From Thermoplasmata archaeon (GTDB lineage Archaea > Thermoplasmatota > E2 > UBA202 > JdFR-43), in assembly GCA_021158865.1 (NCBI GenBank), contig JAGGSX010000031.1, forward strand, positions 1 through 7,661: DNA of 7,661 bases. The letters are read 5' to 3'. This document shows, one piece after another, positions 1 to 5,324 of this stretch. The notes below the pieces were generated by a model, which saw only the letters and a list, made by a program, of their open reading frames with translations, was not told the DNA's origin and ran no database searches. Every line of letters starts with the position of its first letter. Position 1 is the stretch's first letter. The position numbers and the translations under genes were made by a program.

Positions 1-933
1 CCTTTATGTTTTTTAAATGAGGATGGAAAAATAGTTGAAATAAGTAAAAAATTTGAGGAATTGACTGGCTATGGAAACGAAATTGTTGGAAAGAATATAA
101 ATAATTTTTCCCCTCACCAAGATTTGCTTGCTAATATTAAAGAAGGAAAGATTAGAAGTTATATAACAAAATGGAATGAAAAATGGATTAAAGAAAGTGC
201 ATGGGAAATTGGAAAGAAAATAATGCTTGTGATGGAAGATGTAACAGAAGAAAAAGAAAAAATGGATGAAGCCGAATTTTATAATTCATTGCTGAGACAT
301 GATATCTACAACAAAAATGAGATTGCCTTAGGTTATCTTGGATTGCTTGAAAAAGCAAACATTGGGAAAAGACAGAAGGAAAAGGTTGAAAAGGCAAAGA
401 AAGCAATTGAAGAAGGGAACAAACTTATAGAATCCGTTAGAAAAATGCAGGAGATAAAAAAAGGAAAAAGGTTAAAGAAAATCAGGCTCGATAGCGAGAT
501 AAATAAGATATGCTCGAGCCTCCGCCCTGCGGCGGCGCAGGCTGGCATTGAAATGGAATGCAGTGTTGCTCCTGCTTCTGTTGTTGCTGATGATTTTGTG
601 GGCGAGATATTTTCAAATATAATTGGAAATGCCATAGAACATTCTCAAGCTAAAAAAATAAATGTTTATGGAAAGAATATTAATGAGATATATGAAGTTA
701 TAATTGAAGACAATGGTAAAGGAATACCAGAAGAATTTATAGATAAGATATTTGAAGAGGGATGGAAACAAAACAGCAAGGGAAGTGGAATTGGGTTATA
801 TATAGTAAAAAAATTGATGGATAGATATGGAGGAAAAATAAAGGTTGAAAGTTTGGTTAGCAAAGGAACAAAATTCATTCTGCATTTCAGGAAAACAAAA
901 AAGAGAGAGGAATTTTTAAGAATCAGATTCTGA
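1..933 (+). CDS. PAS-domain sensor histidine kinase, 5' partial
   Basis: The reading frame is open from base 1, so the start lies outside the window; the TTG at 61 is internal. The first ~80 residues are the second half of a PAS sensor domain (LNEDGKIVEISKKFEEL is typical), ending at MEDVTEEKE. The dimerisation/phosphoacceptor helix follows with H-box LLRHDIYNKN; the phosphorylated His codon is 298-300. An ATP-binding HATPase_c domain completes it: N-box NIIGNAIEHS, G1 box DNGKGIP, G2 box GSGIGLYIVKKL, and a final GTKFILHF strand. All key residues are present, so it should autophosphorylate and pass phosphate to a response regulator, none of which is visible here. No membrane segment lies in the visible part, though sensor domains may lie upstream. 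The RHD-type H-box resembles archaeal kinases. A GC-rich hairpin sits in the linker at 517-543. The last 18 bases overlap the converging gene. Confidence 0.93.
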   Translation, partial: PLCFLNEDGKIVEISKKFEELTGYGNEIVGKNINNFSPHQDLLANIKEGKIRSYITKWNEKWIKESAWEIGKKIMLVMEDVTEEKEKMDEAEFYNSLLRHDIYNKNEIALGYLGLLEKANIGKRQKEKVEKAKKAIEEGNKLIESVRKMQEIKKGKRLKKIRLDSEINKICSSLRPAAAQAGIEMECSVAPASVVADDFVGEIFSNIIGNAIEHSQAKKINVYGKNINEIYEVIIEDNGKGIPEEFIDKIFEEGWKQNSKGSGIGLYIVKKLMDRYGGKIKVESLVSKGTKFILHFRKTKKREEFLRIRF

Positions 934-1254
934 GCCGACTTTCAAATTTTTAAATATTTCATCTGGATCAGGCACAACAAATTTTGGATATATCGATGGA
1001 TTTGTGATGCACGTAAATTCTGTTGTATAATATGTATGGTCTCTGCTTATGACTCCTGATATTTTAAATTTTTTATTTTTTCCAGAAAAATCGGCATTTC
1101 CTTCAGTAAATTCTACAAGCAATCCCTCTGCTTCTATTTTACCTGACATTACTATTTCAAGGTTAAATATGCATTCTCCAATCCTTTTTCCATTTTCAAT
1201 GACATCTCCTATACCTGCATAAAGCCCCAAGAAGTCCTTTTTATCAATTTGCAT
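916..1254 (-). CDS. Hypothetical protein, 112 aa, probably beta-rich
   Basis: I do not recognise this family. The protein is soluble-looking, with no signal peptide or membrane helix. Alternating hydrophobic strands (CIFNLEIVMS, FKISGVISRD, YYTTEFTCIT) suggest a small beta-sandwich or barrel. It is acidic toward the C-terminus, ending in a PDPDEIF segment. Two cysteines are present but form no metal motif. Start ATG at 1252-1254 lies 9 nt after the stop of the 66-residue membrane gene, suggesting co-transcription. No Shine-Dalgarno sequence is visible, but a TTTTATAT box 19-26 nt upstream could give a leaderless transcript. The 3' end overlaps the histidine kinase by 18 bases in convergent orientation. 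It is probably real given normal codon use and the tight pairing with its neighbour. Confidence 0.6.
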   Translation of the reverse strand: MQIDKKDFLGLYAGIGDVIENGKRIGECIFNLEIVMSGKIEAEGLLVEFTEGNADFSGKNKKFKISGVISRDHTYYTTEFTCITNPSIYPKFVVPDPDEIFKNLKVGSESDS

Positions 1255-1263
1255 GATGCAAAA

Positions 1264-1464
1264 TCATTTGTTATATAAAAATTTCATGTTTATGTATTTA
1301 TATACAGGATATGGAATCATAACAGCCCATAATATTGTTAGCCCTGCTATTATAAAAATACTATTTAAATTTGTAAATGCATAGGCAAGATAAAGAAATG
1401 AGGCGATTGGTAATATTATTGCTATATACACCATAAATACTACATCTATAATCAACTCTTTCAT
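1264..1464 (-). CDS. Small membrane protein, 66 aa, two transmembrane helices
   Basis: This is an unrecognised small integral membrane protein. Residues ~4-29 and ~34-53 are two long hydrophobic stretches separated by a short polar turn (TNLNS), followed by a basic tail (YKYINMKFLYNK) that probably faces the cytoplasm. The start ATG at 1462-1464 has an ATTTTTAT box 22-29 nt upstream and no Shine-Dalgarno sequence, which fits a leaderless first gene of a two-gene unit with the 112-residue protein downstream. A helper or anchor role for the downstream protein is possible but unsupported beyond adjacency. Confidence 0.6.
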   Translation of the reverse strand: MKELIIDVVFMVYIAIILPIASFLYLAYAFTNLNSIFIIAGLTILWAVMIPYPVYKYINMKFLYNK

Positions 1465-1485
1465 GCTGTGATAATGCTAACACAA

Positions 1486-1493
1486 ATAAAAAT
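1486..1493 (-). promoter_or_regulatory. TATA-like box for the 66-aa membrane gene
   Basis: The minus strand reads ATTTTTAT 22-29 nt before the ATG. This is the spacing expected of an archaeal TATA box when transcription begins at the start codon. Confidence 0.4.
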
Positions 1494-1500
1494 GTTTAGA

Positions 1501-1657
1501 GAGGAGCCCTTTTTCTTTTCAAAAAAAGAAAAGCTTCGGGAAGAGCCCTTTAAAAAAGTGCTTCATCCTAAAAGAACTGATGTATTTTAGGACGCAACCC
1601 TTTTTTAAAGGGGTGCAAGGGCTGAAGAAAGGGCTCAAATCCTGTCTTTTCTGGAAA
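1501..1657 (+). repeat. Intergenic mosaic repeat, copy 1
   Basis: This is the first of three related non-coding copies in direct orientation. Positions 1618-1657 are identical over 40 bases to 2228-2267 (copy 2), and 1596-1618 are identical over 23 bases to 3823-3845 (copy 3). The interior is a nested palindrome: 13-nt arms CCCTTTAAAAAAG (1546-1558) and their complement (1600-1612) enclose an 8-bp stem TCCTAAAA/TTTTAGGA (1566-1573 with 1585-1592). It lies directly past the 3' end of the toxin gene. Apparent minus-strand reading frames here are artefacts of the repeat. No transposase is present, so MITE, recombination scar and structured RNA all remain possible. Confidence 0.85.
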
Positions 1658-1666
1658 TTTTTGCAA

Positions 1667-1924
1667 CTACAATTTTCGGTAAATATTTTTTCTATGCCCA
1701 ATAAAAAACACCCTCACTTCTCTATCTTTTTCTATAATTTCATATAGTATTCTATAATCGCTAACCCGCAAAAACCTGAGATTTATACCAACTAAAGCCT
1801 TTCCAAATGTTCTTGGCTTTTCTTTTAATTTCCATAAACTCTTCAAAATTCTTTCAGAGATAGTAATATCTAATTTTTTAAGATATTCAGCAGCTTTTGG
1901 ATCAATAAAAACTTCATAACTCAT
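1667..1924 (-). CDS. relE: RelE/ParE-superfamily toxin
   Basis: At 85 residues this is the normal size for an archaeal RelE. It has an N-terminal strand (SYEVFIDPKA), two helices (AAEYLKKLD and SERILKSLWKLKEKP), then the antiparallel sheet with the diagnostic RVSDYRILYEI segment and the C-terminal VFFIGHRKNIYRKL. Arg53, Arg58, His77, Arg78 and Tyr82 are the sort of basic/aromatic residues used by RelE toxins to cut mRNA on the ribosome; a ParE-type gyrase target cannot be excluded from sequence alone. It overlaps its antitoxin by 11 nt, so translation is probably coupled, with only a weak AGGG upstream. The usual GLWRYRVGDYR loop is shortened here to INLRFLRVSDYR, but the core is intact. It is bracketed with its antitoxin by repeat copies 1 and 2. 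Confidence 0.92.
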   Translation of the reverse strand: MSYEVFIDPKAAEYLKKLDITISERILKSLWKLKEKPRTFGKALVGINLRFLRVSDYRILYEIIEKDREVRVFFIGHRKNIYRKL

Positions 1925-2108
1925 TTTTCCCTAAAATATCCTTGGTTAATTCTTCTAACGATATTCCTTTGCCTTCATCCATCCTTTTTCTTGCCTCCAT
2001 AATTTTTTCCAATATCTCTGGATTTGACAATATTGCTATATTTTCTTTAAGATGCTCCACTTCTTCTTTTAATTTCTCAAATTCTTCCTTAGTTATCGCT
2101 TCAGGCAT
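1914..2108 (-). CDS. relB: RelB-like antitoxin
   Basis: This 64-residue, charged, largely helical protein is encoded immediately upstream of RelE and overlaps it by 11 nt in the classical antitoxin-first order. Residues ~6-26 form an amphipathic helix (KEEFEKLKEEVEHLKENI). The C-terminal ILSNPEILEKIMEARKRM plus GKGISLEEL matches the C-terminal half of archaeal RelB-type antitoxins, which wraps the toxin. No obvious DNA-binding ribbon-helix-helix is visible, so autoregulation may depend on the complex or be absent. The start ATG at 2106-2108 has a CTTATTAT box 21-28 nt upstream and no Shine-Dalgarno sequence, consistent with a leaderless mRNA. Twin hairpins lie just beyond that box. Confidence 0.85.
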   Translation of the reverse strand: MPEAITKEEFEKLKEEVEHLKENIAILSNPEILEKIMEARKRMDEGKGISLEELTKDILGKNEL

Positions 2109-2128
2109 GATACATTATCCATTATTAC

Positions 2129-2136
2129 ATAATAAG
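2129..2136 (-). promoter_or_regulatory. TATA-like box of the toxin-antitoxin operon
   Basis: The minus strand reads CTTATTAT 21-28 nt before the antitoxin ATG. Upstream of it, at 2142-2181, lie two perfect hairpins that could influence activator or repressor access. Confidence 0.45.
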
Positions 2137-2140
2137 TTTT

Positions 2141-2267
2141 TGCAAGAAAGTGTTTCTTGCAAGCCTTTAGAAAAGGCTTGCCATCCAAAAAGTGTATTAG
2201 TTCTTTTCCGCCAGCGCTTTTTCTAAAAGGGCTGAAGAAAGGGCTCAAATCCTGTCTTTTCTGGAAA
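2141..2267 (+). repeat. Intergenic mosaic repeat, copy 2, with twin hairpins
   Basis: This is the middle copy, lying between the antitoxin promoter and the 3' end of rmuC. It shares 40 identical bases with copy 1 (2228-2267) and 40 with copy 3 (2204-2243 equals 3882-3921), so it is a mosaic of both neighbours. Its left part carries two consecutive perfect stem-loops: GCAAGAAA-GTG-TTTCTTGC (2142-2160) and GCAAGCCTT-TAGAA-AAGGCTTGC (2159-2181), which share two bases and so are mutually exclusive at the junction. A third stem, AGCGCTTTT-TCT-AAAAGGGCT (2213-2233, one mismatch), is shared with copy 3. Confidence 0.85.
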
Positions 2268-2300
2268 ATTTTCAGTTTGTTTGAATTTGGATTTATTTTT

Positions 2301-3449
2301 TCATTCATCATTCTCTCCATCTATTTCGATTACTGTTTGTCTTTTTCCTTTTATAACTTCTTCTTTAATGGAATCATTGGCATTTTTTATTGTTTTAACT
2401 GCCCTTTCAATAACCTCTGTTTTTTTGTTAATTTTATCTAGGATAGAAAACAGAGATTGGATAATTTGTTTATATGCACCAATATCTCCTTCTTCTTTAA
2501 ATCTTATATATTGTTCTTGTATCATATGGGCAATAGGGAATATGTCCTTGTATGTGCATACAAAAACATTCGACTCTCTGCCAATTGCTGCCAAGCTTGG
2601 AGCTATTTCTAGTACGGCTTCAGGTACAACCAGTAAACAAGTATCTATTGTATTACTTAGATTTTGGTATTTCTGTACTCTTTTAATCTCTCTCTTCACT
2701 TTGTTGATTATTGTTTTTCTATATTTCTGTTGTTCTTCTAAATCTTCGGATGCATTATATTTTTCAACAAGGTCAAATACATCTGGCAATTTTGAGTCTA
2801 TCGGAATATATTTTCCATCTTCTAGATTCCATGCAAACTCAACCTCTCCACCATTAACCTTTAAGTTTTCTTTGACTACACCTGCTTTAATTGAATGAGA
2901 TAAAACCTCTCTGAGAAGATTCTCTCCAACTTGGCCCCTCTTTTGAGTTCCACCAATTGTTCGTGTAACCCTATTAATTATATTCCTCATATCCTTGATT
3001 TGTGCATCTCTCTTTTTCTCTATTTCTTCTCTTGACTTTCCTTGCTCCTCCAAGAATTTTTCTGTATTTTTCTTTTGTTCTTCAAAAAATTTCTTTGTTT
3101 GATCCATCCACTCCTTAATTCTCTTGTCTTTCTCCTCCATAGTTTTTTCACTTTTATCACTCAATTCTTTGAATAACTTATTTGTTTGATCCATCCACTC
3201 CTTCAACCGTTTCTCTCTTTCTTTGTCTAACTTATTTCTAAGTTCTTCCTTCTCTTCTCTAGATTTTTCTATTTCTTCAAATTTTATCTTCATCTCAGTT
3301 AGCTGATTTGTAAGATTTGTTATTGTTTGGCTCTGCTGTGATAAATCAACTGACTTATATGCATTACTCTTCCCAAAAAAGTAACCTGCAATTAGCCCTG
3401 CAAATATACCCATCAAAAACCCCATTGCCAGAAATATTATCTCACTCAT
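2301..3449 (-). CDS. rmuC: RmuC-family DNA recombination/nuclease-fold protein
   Basis: The architecture is that of RmuC. It has one N-terminal membrane helix (residues ~4-25), a long charged coiled coil (~35-160), and the RmuC core (~165-360) with RGQVGENLLREVL, VEFAWNLEDG and the IPIDSKLP strand of a PD-(D/E)XK-like nuclease fold. At 382 residues it is complete, though on the short side. In bacteria RmuC limits inversions at short inverted repeats; RmuC homologues are also found inside type I restriction-modification loci, which fits the HsdM remnant immediately upstream. The coiled coil contains a 29-residue tandem repeat (KRLKEWMDQT at 80-89, KRIKEWMDQT at 109-118). Start ATG at 3447-3449 is fixed by a strong GGAGGTG 7 nt upstream, which overlaps the end of the hsdM remnant. 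DNA processing anchored at the membrane is inferred from the family. Confidence 0.92.
   Translation of the reverse strand: MSEIIFLAMGFLMGIFAGLIAGYFFGKSNAYKSVDLSQQSQTITNLTNQLTEMKIKFEEIEKSREEKEELRNKLDKEREKRLKEWMDQTNKLFKELSDKSEKTMEEKDKRIKEWMDQTKKFFEEQKKNTEKFLEEQGKSREEIEKKRDAQIKDMRNIINRVTRTIGGTQKRGQVGENLLREVLSHSIKAGVVKENLKVNGGEVEFAWNLEDGKYIPIDSKLPDVFDLVEKYNASEDLEEQQKYRKTIINKVKREIKRVQKYQNLSNTIDTCLLVVPEAVLEIAPSLAAIGRESNVFVCTYKDIFPIAHMIQEQYIRFKEEGDIGAYKQIIQSLFSILDKINKKTEVIERAVKTIKNANDSIKEEVIKGKRQTVIEIDGENDE
3094..3203 (-). repeat. Tandem 87-nt period within rmuC
   Basis: Twenty-three bases at 3094-3116 recur exactly at 3181-3203, a period of 87 nt or 29 codons. They encode the WMDQT-containing coiled-coil units of RmuC. 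Confidence 0.75.
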
Positions 3450-3453
3450 GTTA

Positions 3454-3783
3454 TTACACCTCCCCTCTCAATACCTCCAAATTCTTTCTTATTTCATCCT
3501 CAAGTTCCTTTAACCTCTTGAATTGTTCTGCAAATTCTTTTGTGAAACGTGCCATTTTTTCATCGAAGGGCTCCTCGTCTTCCTCCTCCTCTGGGAAGCC
3601 AACGTATCTTCCGGGAGTGAGAATATAATTGTGTTTTCTTATTTCCTCAATGGTTGCAGATTTACAGAATCCGGGAACATCCTCATAAGTTCCACCCTCG
3701 GCAGCATCCATGTTGCTTCTTAGTTTATCTGCTGCCTGCCACATTTTTTGTTCAAAACCAAGATTTGCACTATTAGAATTCAT
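3454..3783 (-). pseudogene. hsdM: Type I methyltransferase HsdM with the core deleted in frame
   Basis: Residues 5-29 (LGFEQKMWQAADKLRSNMD plus AAE) match the extreme N-terminus of HsdM, which normally continues YKHVVLGLIFLKY. Residues ~33-109 (YEDVPGFCKSATIEEI, HNYILTPGRYVG, EEPFDEKM, then a coiled coil) match the HsdM C-terminus. Intact HsdM is about 500 residues; the SAM-binding DPACGSG-type and catalytic NPPF-type motifs between these ends are missing. The join lies near 3690-3700, and the frame is preserved for 109 codons. It cannot methylate DNA. No hsdS or hsdR is nearby. It may survive because it carries the promoter and the ribosome binding site of rmuC, or as a small coiled-coil protein. 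The start ATG at 3781-3783 has a TTTAAATA box 23-30 nt upstream. Confidence 0.85.
3457..3463 (-). promoter_or_regulatory. Strong Shine-Dalgarno site of rmuC
   Basis: The minus strand reads GGAGGTG ending 7 nt before the rmuC ATG and overlapping the final codons of the hsdM remnant. Most other starts in the window lack such a site, so rmuC is probably translated from a shared mRNA. Confidence 0.7.
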
Positions 3784-3805
3784 TTACATTTTTATAACAA
3801 CTGGT

Positions 3806-3813
3806 TATTTAAA
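3806..3813 (-). promoter_or_regulatory. TATA-like box of the hsdM remnant-rmuC unit
   Basis: The minus strand reads TTTAAATA 23-30 nt before the ATG at 3783, placing the predicted transcription start at the start codon. Confidence 0.45.
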
Positions 3814-3821
3814 TCTTTCTT

Positions 3822-3921
3822 GAACCCTTTTTTAAAGGGGTGCAAAGAAAGTGTTTCATCCCAAAAAGAAAACTGATACATTTTTCCGCCAGCGCTTTTT
3901 CTAAAAGGGCTGAAGAAAGGG
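3822..3921 (+). repeat. Intergenic mosaic repeat, copy 3
   Basis: This is a compact ~100-bp copy in direct orientation with the others. The left end (3823-3845) equals copy 1 over 23 bases and forms a CCCTTT/AAAGGG stem. The right end (3882-3921) equals copy 2 over 40 bases and forms the AGCGCTTTT/AAAAGGGCT stem (3891-3911). The middle, GTGTTTCATCCC followed by an A-rich tract and CTGATACATTTTT, resembles 1558-1588 of copy 1. It separates the hsdM remnant promoter from the 96-residue gene. The reading frame that runs through it into the next gene is not treated as coding. Confidence 0.85.
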
Positions 3922-3953
3922 ATAATTTCATATATTATTTTTTCTTTCTTCTC

Positions 3954-4244
3954 ATGGTTTATGCAATATTTGAAATAGAGAAAGAGAATGAAGGTATGAT
4001 TGAAGAGGCAAAGAAAGATGATTTGATATCGAGGCAGAGTATATGGACAAGAGATGCAAAGTCTCTGGGAAAGGAAGGAAATAAAATTTTTTTGAAGATT
4101 GAAGGGAGCGAGGATGCAATAAAAAAAGCTGAAGAAATTTTGAAAGGAAAAAGATTGCCAAAAGAAAAAGAAGAAGAAATAAACAAAAAATTTGTAGAAG
4201 ATGAGGAGGCAGCCAGCGAAGGCATGGGCTTTATATTCGGCTAA
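3954..4244 (+). CDS. Hypothetical protein, 96 aa
   Basis: I do not recognise the family. The protein is acidic/lysine-rich and cytosolic, opening with a beta strand (MVYAIFEIEKE), a helix (GMIEEAKKDD), the segment SIWTRDAKSLG, a strand (NKIFLKIEG) and a helix (SEDAIKKAEEILKG). This looks like a small alpha/beta fold with a beta-alpha repeat, followed by a charged tail ending GMGFIFG. ATG at 3954 is chosen because the frame upstream is repeat sequence; a TTTCATAT stretch lies 21-28 nt before it. The stop codon TAA (4242-4244) overlaps the stop of gap on the other strand. Its function is unknown, and the context (between accessory DNA and gap) gives no pathway clue. Confidence 0.65.
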   Translation: MVYAIFEIEKENEGMIEEAKKDDLISRQSIWTRDAKSLGKEGNKIFLKIEGSEDAIKKAEEILKGKRLPKEKEEEINKKFVEDEEAASEGMGFIFG

Positions 4245-5311
4245 ACCTCTCTGAATAAAAATGGAGATAGCTTCTCCATTTTATCTTTATATTCTTCTTT
4301 ATCTGGATACAATTTCATGAGTATGGCTGACATACTGCTTAACAATGAATTGCCGTCCTGCGGCGTGAAGCAAAAGCCGAAAACTTCATTTTCGTTTCTA
4401 ACCCTTATAGTTGGAACAACAACAACAGTTTGATTCAATATTCTTCCATAATGTCCATGGTCTCTTCCAAAAGAAAAAACAAGGCTTGATAATTTTTTAT
4501 ATGTGATTGCTACTCTTGGATTATCTATGAAGCGTTGTATCACCTCCTCTTCATCTATCTTTCCCTTAACTTTTATATCAAACCATATTGAATGCATGTA
4601 TTGGGTGTTAATTTTCAATGCTGATGAAAAAACATCCAAGTCATATCCAAGGGTGTTATAAACATGCCATACATCCCTTGCATGATGTGTTCCAAATTTT
4701 TTATCCTTATGTTCATTTACATACGGAGATGGAATAAAACTGCCTTCTTGAGATATATCACTGGCTCTCCTTATGCACACAAACCTGCCAAAAACAAAAT
4801 CATTTTCATCATCATTAGAAAAACCGATGCTTTTTATTGCAACTGCAATATTATGGGTATTGCAACTCAATATCTGAATGTATTTATCTTTATCAGTAAT
4901 TGCTTTATCATTTATACCCAATGCATAGGGTTTTCCAAAACCAAATTCTGAACCCTGAGCAAGAAATGCTGTAACCTCATTTTCATACTTTTTATAAAAT
5001 TTTTCCTTATTTTCCAAGCCAATTCCTTTTGGAGCACAATCAACAACAATGTCCGCTCTTTTTATTGCTTCTTCAGCTTCATAAACTGGCTCAACACCAA
5101 GTTCTCTGAATTCATCCATTTTTTCTTTTCCAACAACCAAATTTCCACCCCTCCTTATCAAACTCTTTATTTTTGCTCTATCTGTCAAAACTGGCCTATG
5201 CTTATAAAATGTGATTTCATCTATACCAAGCTCTTCTTTCATATCACAAAGCAAGCCTATCAATGGCTCTCCTATTGTCCCCGTTCCAACAACATGAACA
5301 ATATTACCCAT
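4241..5311 (-). CDS. gap: Type II (archaeal) glyceraldehyde-3-phosphate dehydrogenase
   Basis: This enzyme interconverts glyceraldehyde 3-phosphate and 1,3-bisphosphoglycerate with NAD(P) in the cytosol. The Rossmann fingerprint is GTGTIGEPL (residues 10-17), followed by DCAPKG (91-96), the catalytic cysteine in LSCNTHNI (Cys150), the RRASD segment (181-185) and the paired histidines in THHARD (209-210), one of which should be the catalytic base. At 356 residues it is slightly longer than typical. The sequence after the cysteine (THNIAVAIK) and after the histidines (VWHVYNTLGYD) departs from the common SCNTT and SHHGPD forms, suggesting a divergent archaeal subfamily. It lies 13 nt after pgk, so it shares a pathway and probably an mRNA, although a TTTAAAAA box 21-28 nt before its ATG could give an additional leaderless transcript. 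Confidence 0.94.
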   Translation of the reverse strand: MGNIVHVVGTGTIGEPLIGLLCDMKEELGIDEITFYKHRPVLTDRAKIKSLIRRGGNLVVGKEKMDEFRELGVEPVYEAEEAIKRADIVVDCAPKGIGLENKEKFYKKYENEVTAFLAQGSEFGFGKPYALGINDKAITDKDKYIQILSCNTHNIAVAIKSIGFSNDDENDFVFGRFVCIRRASDISQEGSFIPSPYVNEHKDKKFGTHHARDVWHVYNTLGYDLDVFSSALKINTQYMHSIWFDIKVKGKIDEEEVIQRFIDNPRVAITYKKLSSLVFSFGRDHGHYGRILNQTVVVVPTIRVRNENEVFGFCFTPQDGNSLLSSMSAILMKLYPDKEEYKDKMEKLSPFLFREV

Positions 5312-5324
5312 GAATGCGAAATGT

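Noticed and set aside
1519..1701. A minus-strand reading frame through repeat copy 1 whose peptide (FQKRQDLSPFFSP) recurs from copy 2
   Set aside because: The shared peptide is simply the translation of the shared 40-base repeat; the frames diverge on both sides and have no plausible start or family.
2261..2275. CTGGAAAATTTTCAG as a terminator hairpin
   Set aside because: It is nearly self-complementary with no loop, so it cannot form a normal RNA hairpin.
2093..2320. A minus-strand frame of ~75 codons through repeat copy 2
   Set aside because: It overlaps the end of rmuC and the antitoxin start, and is made of hairpin repeat sequence.
2281..2898. A 205-codon plus-strand frame opposite rmuC
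   Set aside because: It is the antisense shadow of a strongly supported gene and has low-complexity Ser/Phe/Leu composition.
1501..3921. A CRISPR array
   Set aside because: Only three copies occur, with spacing of 610 and about 1650 bp and genes between them; there are no regular spacers.
1501..3921. An insertion sequence
   Set aside because: No transposase or clear target-site duplication is visible; at most the repeats could be non-autonomous elements.
3840..3953. An upstream extension of the 96-residue gene
   Set aside because: The extension lies in repeat copy 3 and has no sensible start signal; ATG at 3954 begins a clean strand-helix protein.
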